Assembly (NCBI RefSeq): GCF_029931775.1
Contig: NC_079318.1
Span: 78,651,614-78,715,613 of the forward strand
Source: Euleptes europaea
Lineage: Eukaryota > Chordata > Lepidosauria > Squamata > Sphaerodactylidae
Length of the DNA stretch: 64,000 nucleotides
Direction of reading: 5' to 3'
Made by a program: the position numbers and the translations under genes. This document shows, piece by piece, positions 45,501 through 52,647 of the stretch. The notes beneath the pieces were generated by a model. It did no database searches. It was not told the origin of the DNA and worked only from the letters and a program-made list of their open reading frames with translations. The stretch's first letter is position 1, and every line of letters starts with the position of its first letter.

Positions 45501-48500
45501 CTTGGGCACCACGACTTACATTTCCTTCTTCTCTGCTGCATTTAATTTGGTGCATGAGAACACTCCCCTTCTCAGTGGCCAGAACTAAGGGCTGCATGTG
45601 GTTCCAAAATGTAAATGCCGGCAACTTCAGCAGCTTCCGACCTAGGGCAATATTTTTCCTGGCCCAGCCCTCACAAAAGCAGCAGCTAGATGGCTTTTTC
45701 CCATCTTCTGGGCAAGGAGTAGGGGTCACTGGGCATGGGGGTGGAAGGTAGCTGTGAATTTTCTGCATTGTGCAGGGGGTTGGACTAGATGACCCTGGTG
45801 GTCCCTTCCAACTCTATGATTCTAAGGAAGCCAGATCTCCATTGCCTACCTATCACTTCAAGACTGGGAATTGCCACTGCCATCCTCTGAGGTGCCCTTG
45901 TGCTTCAGGTTGTGCTAGAATCCTGCCACTCTGCATGGCTATCTGGTGGCAAAGGCAGGCTGCATGCTGTGTGGGGCTAGGATCCCATGGTCACACTGAA
46001 CATAGCAGGACAAACAGCCAACTAGGGAGGGGACAGTATGTAACTAGTTCAGAATGATGTTGGGGGCACTGAGCCATGGGTGGTAGGAACTTCCCAATTG
46101 ACTAGGATAGTTCTGCTTGCCTTGCTTTTGCCAAGATAAATAAGAGGGCCACAGCTCAGTGGTAAAACCCGTTCCTTGCATGTGGAAAGCGTCCACCTCC
46201 ATCACAAGCTTCTTCAACTAAAAGAATCCCAGTCAGTAAGGCTGAGAAAGATCTTGGCCTGAGAGCCCCTGGGCAGGCAGAGGAGATGATTCTGGGCTAA
46301 ATGTAGCATTGGTCTGCCTGGGTATAAGCCCATTCCATAAAATCTCTTCCGCTTGCAAGTCCCAGTGGTCGCAATGTTTGTGCTTCTCTCCACAGCATGG
46401 CCTACCTTTTGCACCAGTCGGGCTCTCCGCACAGCCATGGCCCAAGCACAGGGGGCTACGAGCGGATTGGCGACAGCCCCTGCGGCACCACCATACCTAC
46501 CCACAGCAACACCAGTGTCCGAGCTGCCTTTGTGCACGTGGTGGGGGACCTACTCCAAAGCATCGGTGTCTTCATAGCTGCCTCTGTCATCTACTTCAAG
46601 GTATGGAGGCACACAACTTGATTCCCCAACTTGATTCCCCATGTCTCCACGAGCGATGGAGGGTAATCTGGTCAACTGGATTTGTTTCCCCACTCCTACA
46701 CATGAAGCCAGCTGGGTGACCTTGGGCTAGTCACAGCTCTATTAAGAGCTCTCTCAGCCCCATCTACCTCACGAGGTGTCTGATGTGGGGAGGGGAAGGT
46801 GATTGTAAGCTGGTTTGATTCTGCCTTAAGTGGTAGAGAAAGTTGGCATATAAAAACCAACTCTTCAACTTTTTATGAGGGAGAAAAGTTTCTTCCTGTC
46901 CACTCCCTCCATACCATGCATACTTTTATAGACCTCTATAATTTCTCCCCTTAACCTCCTTCTTTGCAAGCTAAACAGCCCTAAGTGAAGAGTTGCTTCT
47001 CAGAGGTAAGAGGCAGATGAAGATTTCTCAGCATCTGAGAGGGTGCCTAGGTGAAGCATGGTTAGGAGGAGTCTATTATTATGAATGGCACCGACCACGG
47101 GCCAGCACCAGCTCCTCCGCTTTTCCCGAACATCCACGTTAGTGCAGAGGAAACTGCCCTCCCGCCATGCTCTGGGTCTGTGCTCCATGGCAGCTCCTGG
47201 CTTCCATTCCAAAAACATTCTGGACTTGGTCTCATCCATTCACAAGAAGAATCTTCCATGGTAGGGCAGGAAGGCCTCTGTCCTCTACTCCTGCTGTTAT
47301 TCCCTCTCCTCTTTGCAGCCCCAGTACAAGATAGCTGACCCAATCAGCACATTCCTTTTCTCAGTCTTTGTGCTGGGTTCCACCCTGACCATCCTGCGTG
47401 ACGTCTTCCGGGTGCTGATGGAAGGTGAGGGGTCTTCATCCGTGTACTGTTTGGGATGTCTGGGTGTGGCTTGGATTGGGAAACTGGTTGAATTGAGCTC
47501 CTTTCCTAATCGGTTTAGGAGTCCCTCATTCATCGGGCCAGCTGAGTACAGCTGGGCTCACATCTAGACTGTCTGCAACCGTAAACAGCTCAGAAGTGAT
47601 GGTTCTCCTGATGATTGCTTTTCCTATCACAGAGCAGCAGCAAAATAGAAGGCTGCAGCTGCTAGAATCCTCCTCCTGATGCAACTCTTTAACTATTTAT
47701 TGTTAAGATTCTTAAAATATACTGCCTCAGGGCAGTGTATGGGGTTCTCCTCAACTCCATGTTATCTTCACAACCACCCTGTCAGGTAGACTGACAGCAA
47801 CTCATCCAAGGTCACGCAGTAAGCATGACATAGGTTTCGGATCCACACCATCATAACTGCTATACTACACTTACCTAGTACCAACAACATTCATATTATT
47901 ATGCAGTCACTCAGTCAAGTTTAAGATCCCTGCCCCAAGAAGCTTGCAATCAGACAGAAGAACCCCCCCCAGCTGTAAAACCCAGCAGCTCTAGCCCAAC
48001 CATCTCAACTGAGCAAAATGTAAGAACATAAGAAAAGCTGTGGTCAATATAGCCCAGCATCCTGTTTCACATAGCAGCCAATCAGTAGTCAACCATGCCT
48101 CAACCTAGGCAAAGCAGCTGCACGAAGCTGAGTTTGCATGCCTTAGACAACATTTTTTGTTTAAATGCTCCAGCAGAGGCAGGCTTCCTTACCAAAGGTC
48201 CTCTATCAGATACACAGCAGTTCAGCTTCTTCCTCCTCCTGTCTTCCAGGCTCACCACGTGGTGTGGAGTTCCAGGCGGTGAAGGAGCTGCTGCTCTCGG
48301 TCAAGGGAGTGAAGGGTGCCCATAATCTGCATCTTTGGGCTCTGACTCTCAGCCATCATGTTGTAGCTGTGCACGTGGCTATTGGTAAGCATGACCATGG
48401 CATGAAAGAAGCGACGGGGGGGGGGGGGAGAGAAACTTGTGTAGGCAGTTTTCGCTTCCCAGTACCCTAACCCCCACTTTGGCCTTTGTTTCCAGAGCCC

Positions 48501-48641
48501 AGTGCTGATGCGGAGTCAGTGCTGCGGGAGGCCACCGCCCTCCTGCAGAGCAAGTTTGGCTTTGTCTCGTGCACCATCCAGGTGGAGCGCTATCTGGACG
48601 ACATGGCTGTCTGCCGCCAGTGCCAGGACCCACGAGATTGA
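26934..48641 (+). CDS. SLC30A3: Zinc transporter ZnT3 (SLC30A3), complete, 8 coding exons
   Basis: Coding exons are 26934-27031, 37783-37997, 40591-40737, 43937-44090, 46396-46600, 47319-47424, 48250-48384 and 48496-48641. Borders are GT-AG, phases agree, and the total is 1206 nt and 401 aa (human ZnT3 is 388). The N-terminus [20 protein letters not shown] and GSLRLKS matches human ZnT3 specifically. Six membrane segments of a cation-diffusion-facilitator fold follow. Both zinc-binding HxxxD pairs are intact (H120/D124 in TM2 and H252/D256 in TM5), with a short histidine-rich loop ([10 protein letters not shown], 211-220) between TM4 and TM5. A cytosolic C-terminal domain ends in a CxxC pair (C393, C396). 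ZnT3 loads zinc into glutamatergic synaptic vesicles. The family's second dityrosine position is kept (Y386), but the first is glutamine (Q371). Exon 2 must use the AG at 37781-37782; the AG at 37792-37793 would shift the frame. Confidence 0.95.
27751..27920. mobile_element. Snap-back (palindromic) MITE, copy 1
   Basis: The left end GGCCATTTATGCATGGAAGG continues TTTTGCCTTGGATTTGC. The right end is the inverse (GGCAAATCCAAGGCAAAACC and CGTAAATGGCC). Nearly the whole 170 bp is one inverted repeat folding around the middle, with no coding capacity. Confidence 0.85.
27966..28116. mobile_element. Snap-back (palindromic) MITE, copy 2
   Basis: GGGAGGTTTTGTCTTGGATT and AACCCAAGGCAAAACCTCCC are the inverted ends, with the same core as copy 1 (AATGTGCATTTAAAGAG). 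It lies 45 bp from copy 1. Confidence 0.85.
28120..29270. other. SLC30A3 intron 1, no recognised feature
   Basis: G+C-rich first part, then mixed sequence. Open frames on both strands reflect composition only. Confidence 0.4.
29275..29470 (-). repeat. 5S rRNA-derived SINE
   Basis: Reverse of the family: TTTCAAGGCACAGCTGACTT, GGCGGTTTGCCATTGCCTGC, GCTTAGCTTCTGATGTCCCA and GATCAGGCTTGCCTGGA. Confidence 0.75.
29733..29915 (+). repeat. tRNA-derived SINE (GTGGCTCAGTGG type) with internal deletion
   Basis: GGGGCTGTGGCTCAGTGGTA leads directly from CTGCTTGGCA to TCTCCAGTTAAAGGGAC, so the B-box region is missing. Confidence 0.8.
30619..30827. mobile_element. hAT-like MITE (TAGGGTTGCCA family) with near-perfect 8-bp target duplication
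   Basis: TAGGGTTGCCAACCTCCAGG opens it and GAGCTGGCAACCCTA closes it. The flanks TCAGTGAG (30611-30618) and TTAGTGAG (30828-30835) match at 7 of 8 bases. Confidence 0.85.
30836..32860. other. SLC30A3 intron 1, no recognised feature
   Basis: No exon, RNA gene or clear repeat family was recognised over about 2 kb. Confidence 0.35.
32860..32995. repeat. Unclassified retrotransposon-type tail repeat
   Basis: CATTTATATCCCACCCTTTT and a run of ATAAAACATACATTAAAA-like sequence; related to 60355-60490. Confidence 0.45.
33283..33474. mobile_element. hAT-like MITE (TAGGGTTGCCA family)
   Basis: TAGGGTTGCCATGTCCCTC to GGAGGTTGGCAACCCTA, with core GGCCATTTTCTCCAGGGGAG. The target duplication is not clear. 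Confidence 0.8.
33508..33690 (+). repeat. 5S rRNA-derived SINE, copy 1 of a cluster
   Basis: AGAAAAGCAGGGTTGGCCCT, GTTAGCACTTGGATAGGAGG and AGGCAATGGCAAACCACCTC. Confidence 0.8.
33752..33945 (+). repeat. 5S rRNA-derived SINE, copy 2 of a cluster
   Basis: TTGACCTGGTTAACCCCAGG, CAGATCTCAGAAGCTAAGCA and AGGCAATGGCAAACCGTCTC. Confidence 0.85.
33948..34145 (-). repeat. 5S rRNA-derived SINE, copy 3 of a cluster, opposite strand
   Basis: Reverse orientation: GTTGTCAAGTCACAGCCGAC, TTAGCTTCTGAGATCTGACG and GATCGGGCTAGCCTGGGCCA. It meets copy 2 tail to tail. Confidence 0.85.
34578..34850 (+). mobile_element. Possible solo LTR fossil
   Basis: The block begins near TGTCAGGGAAAAC, has a TATA-like TTTTTATACC, a CCAATAAATTAG polyadenylation signal and a T-rich stretch before GCACCCACA. 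This is the order expected of an LTR. No internal virus genes lie beside it. Family and age are unknown. Confidence 0.35.
35690..36005 (+). repeat. tRNA-derived SINE (GGTGTAGTGG type), near full length
   Basis: GGCCAGGGTGGTGTAGTGGT, GGGTTTGATTCCCCACTCC and GTCGGCATATAAAAACCAAC followed by a CTT-rich tail. Confidence 0.9.
36215..36430 (-). repeat. tRNA-derived SINE
   Basis: On the plus strand the TTTATTTATTTAGATATTTA tail comes first, then CACAACAACCCTGTGAGGTA, then the inverted head GGATTTGAACTGGGGTC and AACACTAACCACTAC. Confidence 0.75.
37084..37430 (+). mobile_element. CR1 LINE 3' end
   Basis: GACATGATTGCTCTCTTTCA, GGCTGATCCTGCATTGAGCA and GGGTTGGACTAGATGGCC, ending CTGTGATTCTATGATTCTA. 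It ends 350 bases before SLC30A3 exon 2. Confidence 0.85.
38166..38571. mobile_element. hAT-like MITE carrying a nested MITE
   Basis: The outer copy starts TAGGGTTGCCAACCTCCAGG and ends AGCTTGGCAACCCTA. Its sequence breaks at about 38333 and resumes at 38522. Confidence 0.8.
38334..38521. mobile_element. hAT-like MITE nested inside another of the same family
   Basis: TAGGGTTGCC to GGCATCCCTA, flanked by TCCCAGGC (38326-38333) and CCCCAGGC (38522-38529), 7 of 8 identical. A second TAGGGTTGCC at 38367 makes the exact left border slightly uncertain. Confidence 0.75.
38776..38905 (-). mobile_element. CR1 LINE 3' end
   Basis: AGAATCATAGAATCATAGAG and TTGGAAGGGACCACCAGGGT, then TGCAGGAAATTAACTACCTC: the reverse of the ends at 18430 and 45700. 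Confidence 0.85.
39117..39390. repeat. Two diverged tandem units of about 140 bp, unidentified
   Basis: CTGCTCTCCAGCAAACCGGT...CCAAATGTTTTCCTAAGAAA in the first unit recurs with about 15-20% apparent change in the second (from about 39258). No family was recognised. Confidence 0.6.
39391..40560. other. SLC30A3 intron 2, unidentified sequence
   Basis: It has a CA microsatellite near 39561-39578 and otherwise no recognised exon or repeat. It may belong, with the tandem units just upstream, to one unrecognised element. Confidence 0.3.
40850..40965. repeat. Fragment of the TTAGTCTTTAAGGTGC inverted-repeat family
   Basis: AGTCTTGAAAGCTAATACCC, TCTCTAGGGTGCTTGAATGT and AGGGTAACATGGCTACCCTC match the end of the family. 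Confidence 0.55.
41222..41430. mobile_element. hAT-like MITE with perfect 8-bp target duplication
   Basis: TAGGGTTGCCAACCTCCAGG to GAAGCTGACAACCCTA, flanked on both sides by TTTTGAGA (41214-41221 and 41431-41438). It lies in SLC30A3 intron 3. Confidence 0.9.
41439..42520. other. SLC30A3 intron 3, no recognised feature
   Basis: AT-leaning sequence; the open frames lack family resemblance and splice signals. Confidence 0.35.
42525..42735 (-). repeat. tRNA-derived SINE (GTGGCTCAGTGG type)
   Basis: Reverse orientation: TGTGAAGCTGCCTTCTACTG, CTCTCCAGGGTCTCAGGCAG and the inverted head CCACTGAGCCATGGCCCCTC. Confidence 0.85.
42866..42990 (+). repeat. tRNA-derived SINE, 3' half
   Basis: AGGTAGTCGGTGATGTGAAA through GTATAAGGCAGCTTCATGAG; the tRNA head is missing. 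Confidence 0.8.
43275..43725 (+). mobile_element. CR1 LINE 3' end
   Basis: GATGTGGACAGAATGGAGCA, CTGGAGAAGAGGAGGCTGAG, GGCTGATCCTGCATTGAACA and CCAACTCTGATTCTAT. It ends about 210 bases before SLC30A3 exon 4. Confidence 0.85.
44158..44372. mobile_element. hAT-like MITE (TAGGGTTGCCA family)
   Basis: TGGGTTGCCAACCTCCAGGT to GAGCAGGCAACCCTA. The flanks TTTATTCC and TTTATGGC match at 6 of 8 bases. Confidence 0.8.
44903..45101. mobile_element. hAT-like MITE (TAGGGTTGCCA family), variant right end
   Basis: TAGGGTTGCCAACTTCCAGG with the core GGAGAAAATGGCCGCTTTGG. The right part (ACCTCCCACCGGTGGGGA) is a different subfamily ending. Confidence 0.7.
45700..45825 (+). mobile_element. CR1 LINE 3' end
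   Basis: CCCATCTTCTGGGCAAGGAG, TTCTGCATTGTGCAGGGGGT and AACTCTATGATTCTAAG. Confidence 0.85.
46145..46330 (+). repeat. Diverged tRNA-derived SINE
   Basis: GGCCACAGCTCAGTGGTAAA resembles the GTGGCTCAGTGG head. The body CTTGGCCTGAGAGCCCCTGG is a diverged form of the family. Confidence 0.55.
46632..46868 (+). repeat. tRNA-derived SINE (GGTGTAGTGG type), 5'-truncated
   Basis: TTGATTCCCCATGTCTCCAC, GCCAGCTGGGTGACCTTGGG and GTTGGCATATAAAAACCAAC, starting 31 bases after SLC30A3 exon 5. Confidence 0.85.
46878..46985 (-). mobile_element. CR1 LINE fragment
   Basis: AGGGAGAAAAGTTTCTTCCT and CCATACCATGCATACTTTTA, reverse of the CR1 RT-end region. Confidence 0.75.
47680..47880 (-). repeat. Diverged tRNA-derived SINE
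   Basis: CTCAACTCCATGTTATCTTC, CACAACCACCCTGTCAGGTA and CAAGGTCACGCAGTAAGCAT match the copy at 36215. Confidence 0.6.
48014..48095 (-). mobile_element. CR1 LINE 3' end fragment
   Basis: TGTAAGAACATAAGAAAAGC and AGCCCAGCATCCTGTTTCAC. Confidence 0.6.
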
Positions 48642-50150
48642 ACCCAGTGCTGCCAGGCACCCGTCCCCGCCACGCTCCCCCCACTGCCAAGCCCAGGAGG
48701 TGCCTGAAGCAGGGGACTTCCCCCCTCTTTCCCAGAGCTGTGTCTTTGAGTCCCAGGCTCTGGCCTCTCTCTCCCTCCGCGTCTTCGTGTCACATTCCAG
48801 GCTGGGTGGGGGCTATGCCCACTTCCCACATTCATCAGCCTAAGTGTCTTTGATGTGCAAGCCTGCAGGGGCTGGGGCCACTGGAGGAAGGGCAGGCCCC
48901 CGGTTGGGGCTATGTGGCCATTTTTGTACATGTCATATGGGCAGTACGCATTCCTCCCCCTTAGGAGTCTGGGCGGTGTTGGGGAAATCAATCTCCCTCC
49001 ACAGTGAACCAAGAGCCAGGTGCAGGATGCCAGAGCGGTGGCTGCTGGGTCCCTATTCCCTCCATCTCTGACAGATGGAGCGAGGAACCAGAGAAAAAAG
49101 AAATCCAGGCCACCCTAAATAAAACACGCAGCCCACTCACAGACAACGGTCTTGCACCGGTTGGCTGAGAGTCAGGACGCTTGACTCCTCACACATAGTG
49201 GGACAGTGACAGAGGGCTGGTGGAGGGGGGCACAGCCTAAGGCTTATTTTGAGGGGTAGGGCAAACCTCAGGTCCTTATTTAGGCTGTTGAATAAAGAGC
49301 TGAAAACCAGATCTGCTGTGCACCTGATGGGCAAGACATTCCCGAGGGTCAATGAGAACACGCAGAGGGGAGGAACCTGGCAGAAACCAGAGGCTACAGC
49401 AACCCTCCGCTGCACAGGTAAGGGGGGAGGGGGGGCTAGGCACTAGGATTCCCACCTTCTTCGGCCTTGGTGGCTAAAGAGAATGGCACGGGACCTTCCC
49501 AGCAACCATCAGCCACAGGAAGCCAAGCTCAATCTCTTGTCCAACTGCATCAGCCTCTGGTGAATCAGTTATCCAGAAAGCACCCAGGTGGGAGCACCTA
49601 TTTAGCCAGATTAGGCGGTTACTGGCAAGATCCAGGTCAGAATTGCTGCTGCCTCCAGTCCTTCTACTCCAGCGCTATCCTGCACTGGAAAACCAACAGA
49701 CCCGGGGAGCTGACCCTACACCCATGTTCTCCAGGGAGCTCGTGGCACCAGAGCTGTTCCTGAACATCCCAAAACTTTGCCTTCCCTTTGGAAAGGAATT
49801 TTACCCAACGCTTGTTATGCACTTCCAGGAAACACAGGCATATGGAGAGGCTGGTCCCCCCACCCCTCCAACAAGCCCTGCCATCCTAGCAGAGCAAGGG
49901 ACCCCTCCCCAAGCCTTGTAGGGTGGGTGGGATGTTGCCGTCTTTTGGAAATCCCTCCACACCAAGCACAGGCAAGTGAGCAAGCCAAATCCTTCCTGCG
50001 CCCACACGTCGTGTCTGTCTGTTATCTTGTGGAGTACTTATCTGTGCGTGCGCGTCAGTGTGTTTCTAGCGTGTCGTGCGTCCAGGTGTCGTCTAACAAA
50101 GTGCTGAAAGCACCAGTGAGTCCAATAAAGTAACCTGCCTCAACACAAAG
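48642..50150 (+). other. 3' UTR of SLC30A3 with alternative polyadenylation signals
   Basis: About 1.5 kb of mostly repeat-free sequence follows the stop codon. AATAAA occurs at 49118-49123, 49291-49296 and 50124-50129, so short and long 3' ends are possible. I cannot tell which is used. Confidence 0.5.
49118..49123 (+). terminator. Candidate proximal polyadenylation signal of SLC30A3
   Basis: AATAAA about 480 bases after the stop codon. Further AATAAA copies at 49291 and 50124 are alternatives. Confidence 0.5.
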
Positions 50151-50629
50151 ATTCAGTTGTTGGGGGACGAAAGGTGGCTGAGGGGGAGGGGAGAGAAGCA
50201 GTGGGGAAAATGGGACAGCTGAAGCTGGAGGAGAGAGAGAGAAAGCACCACATGGCCCATCTTGCCCGTGGGCGTCACACAGCCTGGTACCAACTTTGTA
50301 GGACTGAGGATACAGAAAACATCCCTTCCTCCAGTTTGCATCAACCAAAACAGACAAAAAGCACAGGGCTCTTATCTCTTTAAGCAGTGTCATGAGCAAA
50401 GGCAATGAACTGACAGCTGCTGGAGGAGATGTAGAAGGGAAGCAAAACACCAGTAGGTAGGAACCTACCATGGGAAGGACAGTCGAGCTGGATCTGCTAA
50501 GTGTCAGACCCCCTACGCAGAGGACATGCTGGAAGTTTGCTTTTTTAAATTAAAAGCAAATTCCAGTACTGTCAGCATTAGCACAGCAAAACAACTTCGT
50601 TAACAGGCGTTCCTCAGTGTTGCCAGTGT

Positions 50630-50868
50630 GAGAGCCAGCGTGGTATAGTGGTTAAGAGCGGTGGAGTCTGATCGGGAGAACTCGGTTTGATTCCCCACTC
50701 CTACACATGAAGCTAGCTGGGTGACCTTTGGCTACTCACAGCTCTCTTAGAGCTCTCTCAGCTACCTCACAGGGTGTCTGTTGTGGGGAAGGGAAGGTGA
50801 TTATAAGCCGGTTTGATTCTCCCTTCAGTGGCAGAGAAAGTCAGCATATAAAAACCAATTCTTCTTCT
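50630..50868 (+). repeat. tRNA-derived SINE (GGTGTAGTGG type)
   Basis: GAGCCAGCGTGGTATAGTGG, GGTTTGATTCCCCACTCCTA and GTCAGCATATAAAAACCAAT. It lies in the short spacer between SLC30A3 and GTF3C2. Confidence 0.9.
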
Positions 50869-50869
50869 T

Positions 50870-52089
50870 GCTGGCCCACACAACACACACACAATTTGAA
50901 GACTGCTTGCAGCGGTCACTGATGCTCCACTCCTGTCTGCCACGCTGATTTGTGATACTGCAAGGAAGGCGGAGAGGGGAAGGAAACAGAAAGGCCAGGA
51001 CAAGTGGCAGATCAGCAGGAGGTGGGGCTCAGTCACCCAGAGGCCCTGGGTTAATGCTGCTTCACTGCTAAGTCAAGCTCCACTCTGCCTCTCTAAGGGA
51101 CACTCCACTGGCTGGTAGGCCTGCTTAGCTCTGATGGGAGACAGCAGGGCAAGACATGCTGAACCTTGCCCCCCCCCACAAAAGGTTTGTGTACATTTAC
51201 ACACCACAGTGTGCTGAATTTGGTTAACCTTTGCACTCAAAGCTCCACAAAGAAGCAATTTGACCTAAGCCATTCCAGCAAGATGTGCAAGTTTGCAGGT
51301 GTCCCACTGTTGATTCCTTGTGGCATTTGGAATTTTAGGAGAGGTACAAGACAAAAGACATACCAAAATTGGAATAAAGTGGCCAATACCAGGGAAGAAA
51401 CTGGAGGGATGGGGAGTGAGGGACCATCTGAGTGTAAAATCCAAGGCAACGTCTCCCCTTCCCAACTCCGTATCATGCCCTCACATGCAACTTACTGTGA
51501 AGATGCTGATGCTTGCAAAAGAGAGAAGGGGGGGTGAAGGCTGATGAAACTGAAATCAAGTGCTTCCATATCTCTCCCTGCAAACACAAAAACCTGCATT
51601 TCCCAGCACAAAGTCTACTAGAGCTGGGGAAGCCAGGGATGACCTTGCTAGCCTCAACATGACTAATACACGCCCAGCAAATCCAACAGGTGTCAGACTG
51701 AAGAGGCTTTTTGTGCCAGCATAGCTCTGAAACAAAAATCAAGCTTCCAGCTCACATCTCCTTATCTTGCAGACCAAGGGCAGGACTGAAGGAAAAAAGG
51801 GGAACACGTCACCACCATTACCCAAACAGTAGAAGTCCTGCACCCTTTCCACAGGTCACAGCCAAGGCATGGGGACCACAGAGAAGGATTTCTCAAGTGG
51901 TGGCAGAGAGATCCCTGCCAGCCTTTTCATCTACCATAAGAAGAGAGAGGCAGCCTCCTCCCGATCTTCAGAGAGACAGAAGAGATACTTTAAAAACCAA
52001 AAATCCACTTTACTAACAGTTAAGACAACAAAAGAGCTCAATGTGAGCAAGATTGTGGCCCCCAAAGAGGCAGGCAGAGGGGAGGACTA
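50870..52089. other. Spacer between the convergent SLC30A3 and GTF3C2 genes
   Basis: No exon of TRIM54, UCN or MPV17 (human neighbours) and no other gene was recognised here. Confidence 0.45.
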
Positions 52090-52647
52090 CAAGCTGGCTC
52101 TCCTTCGTTTAATGCTCAGAGCTAGTGTGGGACTTGGGAAAGCAGCAAGCCTGCCCACCCCCAATCAGTGGCAGGCCCATGCAGGGAGAGGGGGGGACAG
52201 TAGTACTCTGCTGGGCCCAGCCAAAGGGAGATGAAAAACCCCTCCTTTCATAGCCCGATGCCTTGAGTCATGCACAGGGAGTTCAAAAGAGAGCCTGACC
52301 CTTCAGCTAGAGACGACATGCCCCTCACCCTGCTGGAGAGGTCCTGCTAGGAGTGGGCTCCTCCTCCTCCTCCTCCTCAGGACCTGCTGACAGTTCATGG
52401 GACAAACGCTGCTGGAGGGCTGGGGGCAGTCAGAGCGGCCGGCTGTGCCCCCATCCCATTGTGCTTCTTTCCAGCCTGTCCATTCTTGAGCTGGCCGGCC
52501 CCCAGAGTTCAAGCTAGGATCCAGCTAGTCCACCAGCTGCTAGCATTATGCAAGATCCCGTCGGAGCTCCGGATGTTTCACAGGTGGCCTGAATCCCTTG
52601 GTGATGTGTGCCGATGCCACGACAATGGTGGGGGTTCCCGGGGCTAC
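52090..52647 (-). other. Probable 3' UTR of GTF3C2
   Basis: Sequence after the GTF3C2 stop on the minus strand. It contains a GAG/CTC trinucleotide run near 52360-52378 and the variant polyadenylation signal ATTAAA at 52108-52113. No canonical AATAAA was seen on this strand between here and SLC30A3, so the end point is tentative. Confidence 0.4.

Noticed and set aside
50870-52089. Possible UCN, MPV17 or TRIM54 remnants between SLC30A3 and GTF3C2
   Set aside because: None of the conserved peptides of these genes was recognised in any frame.
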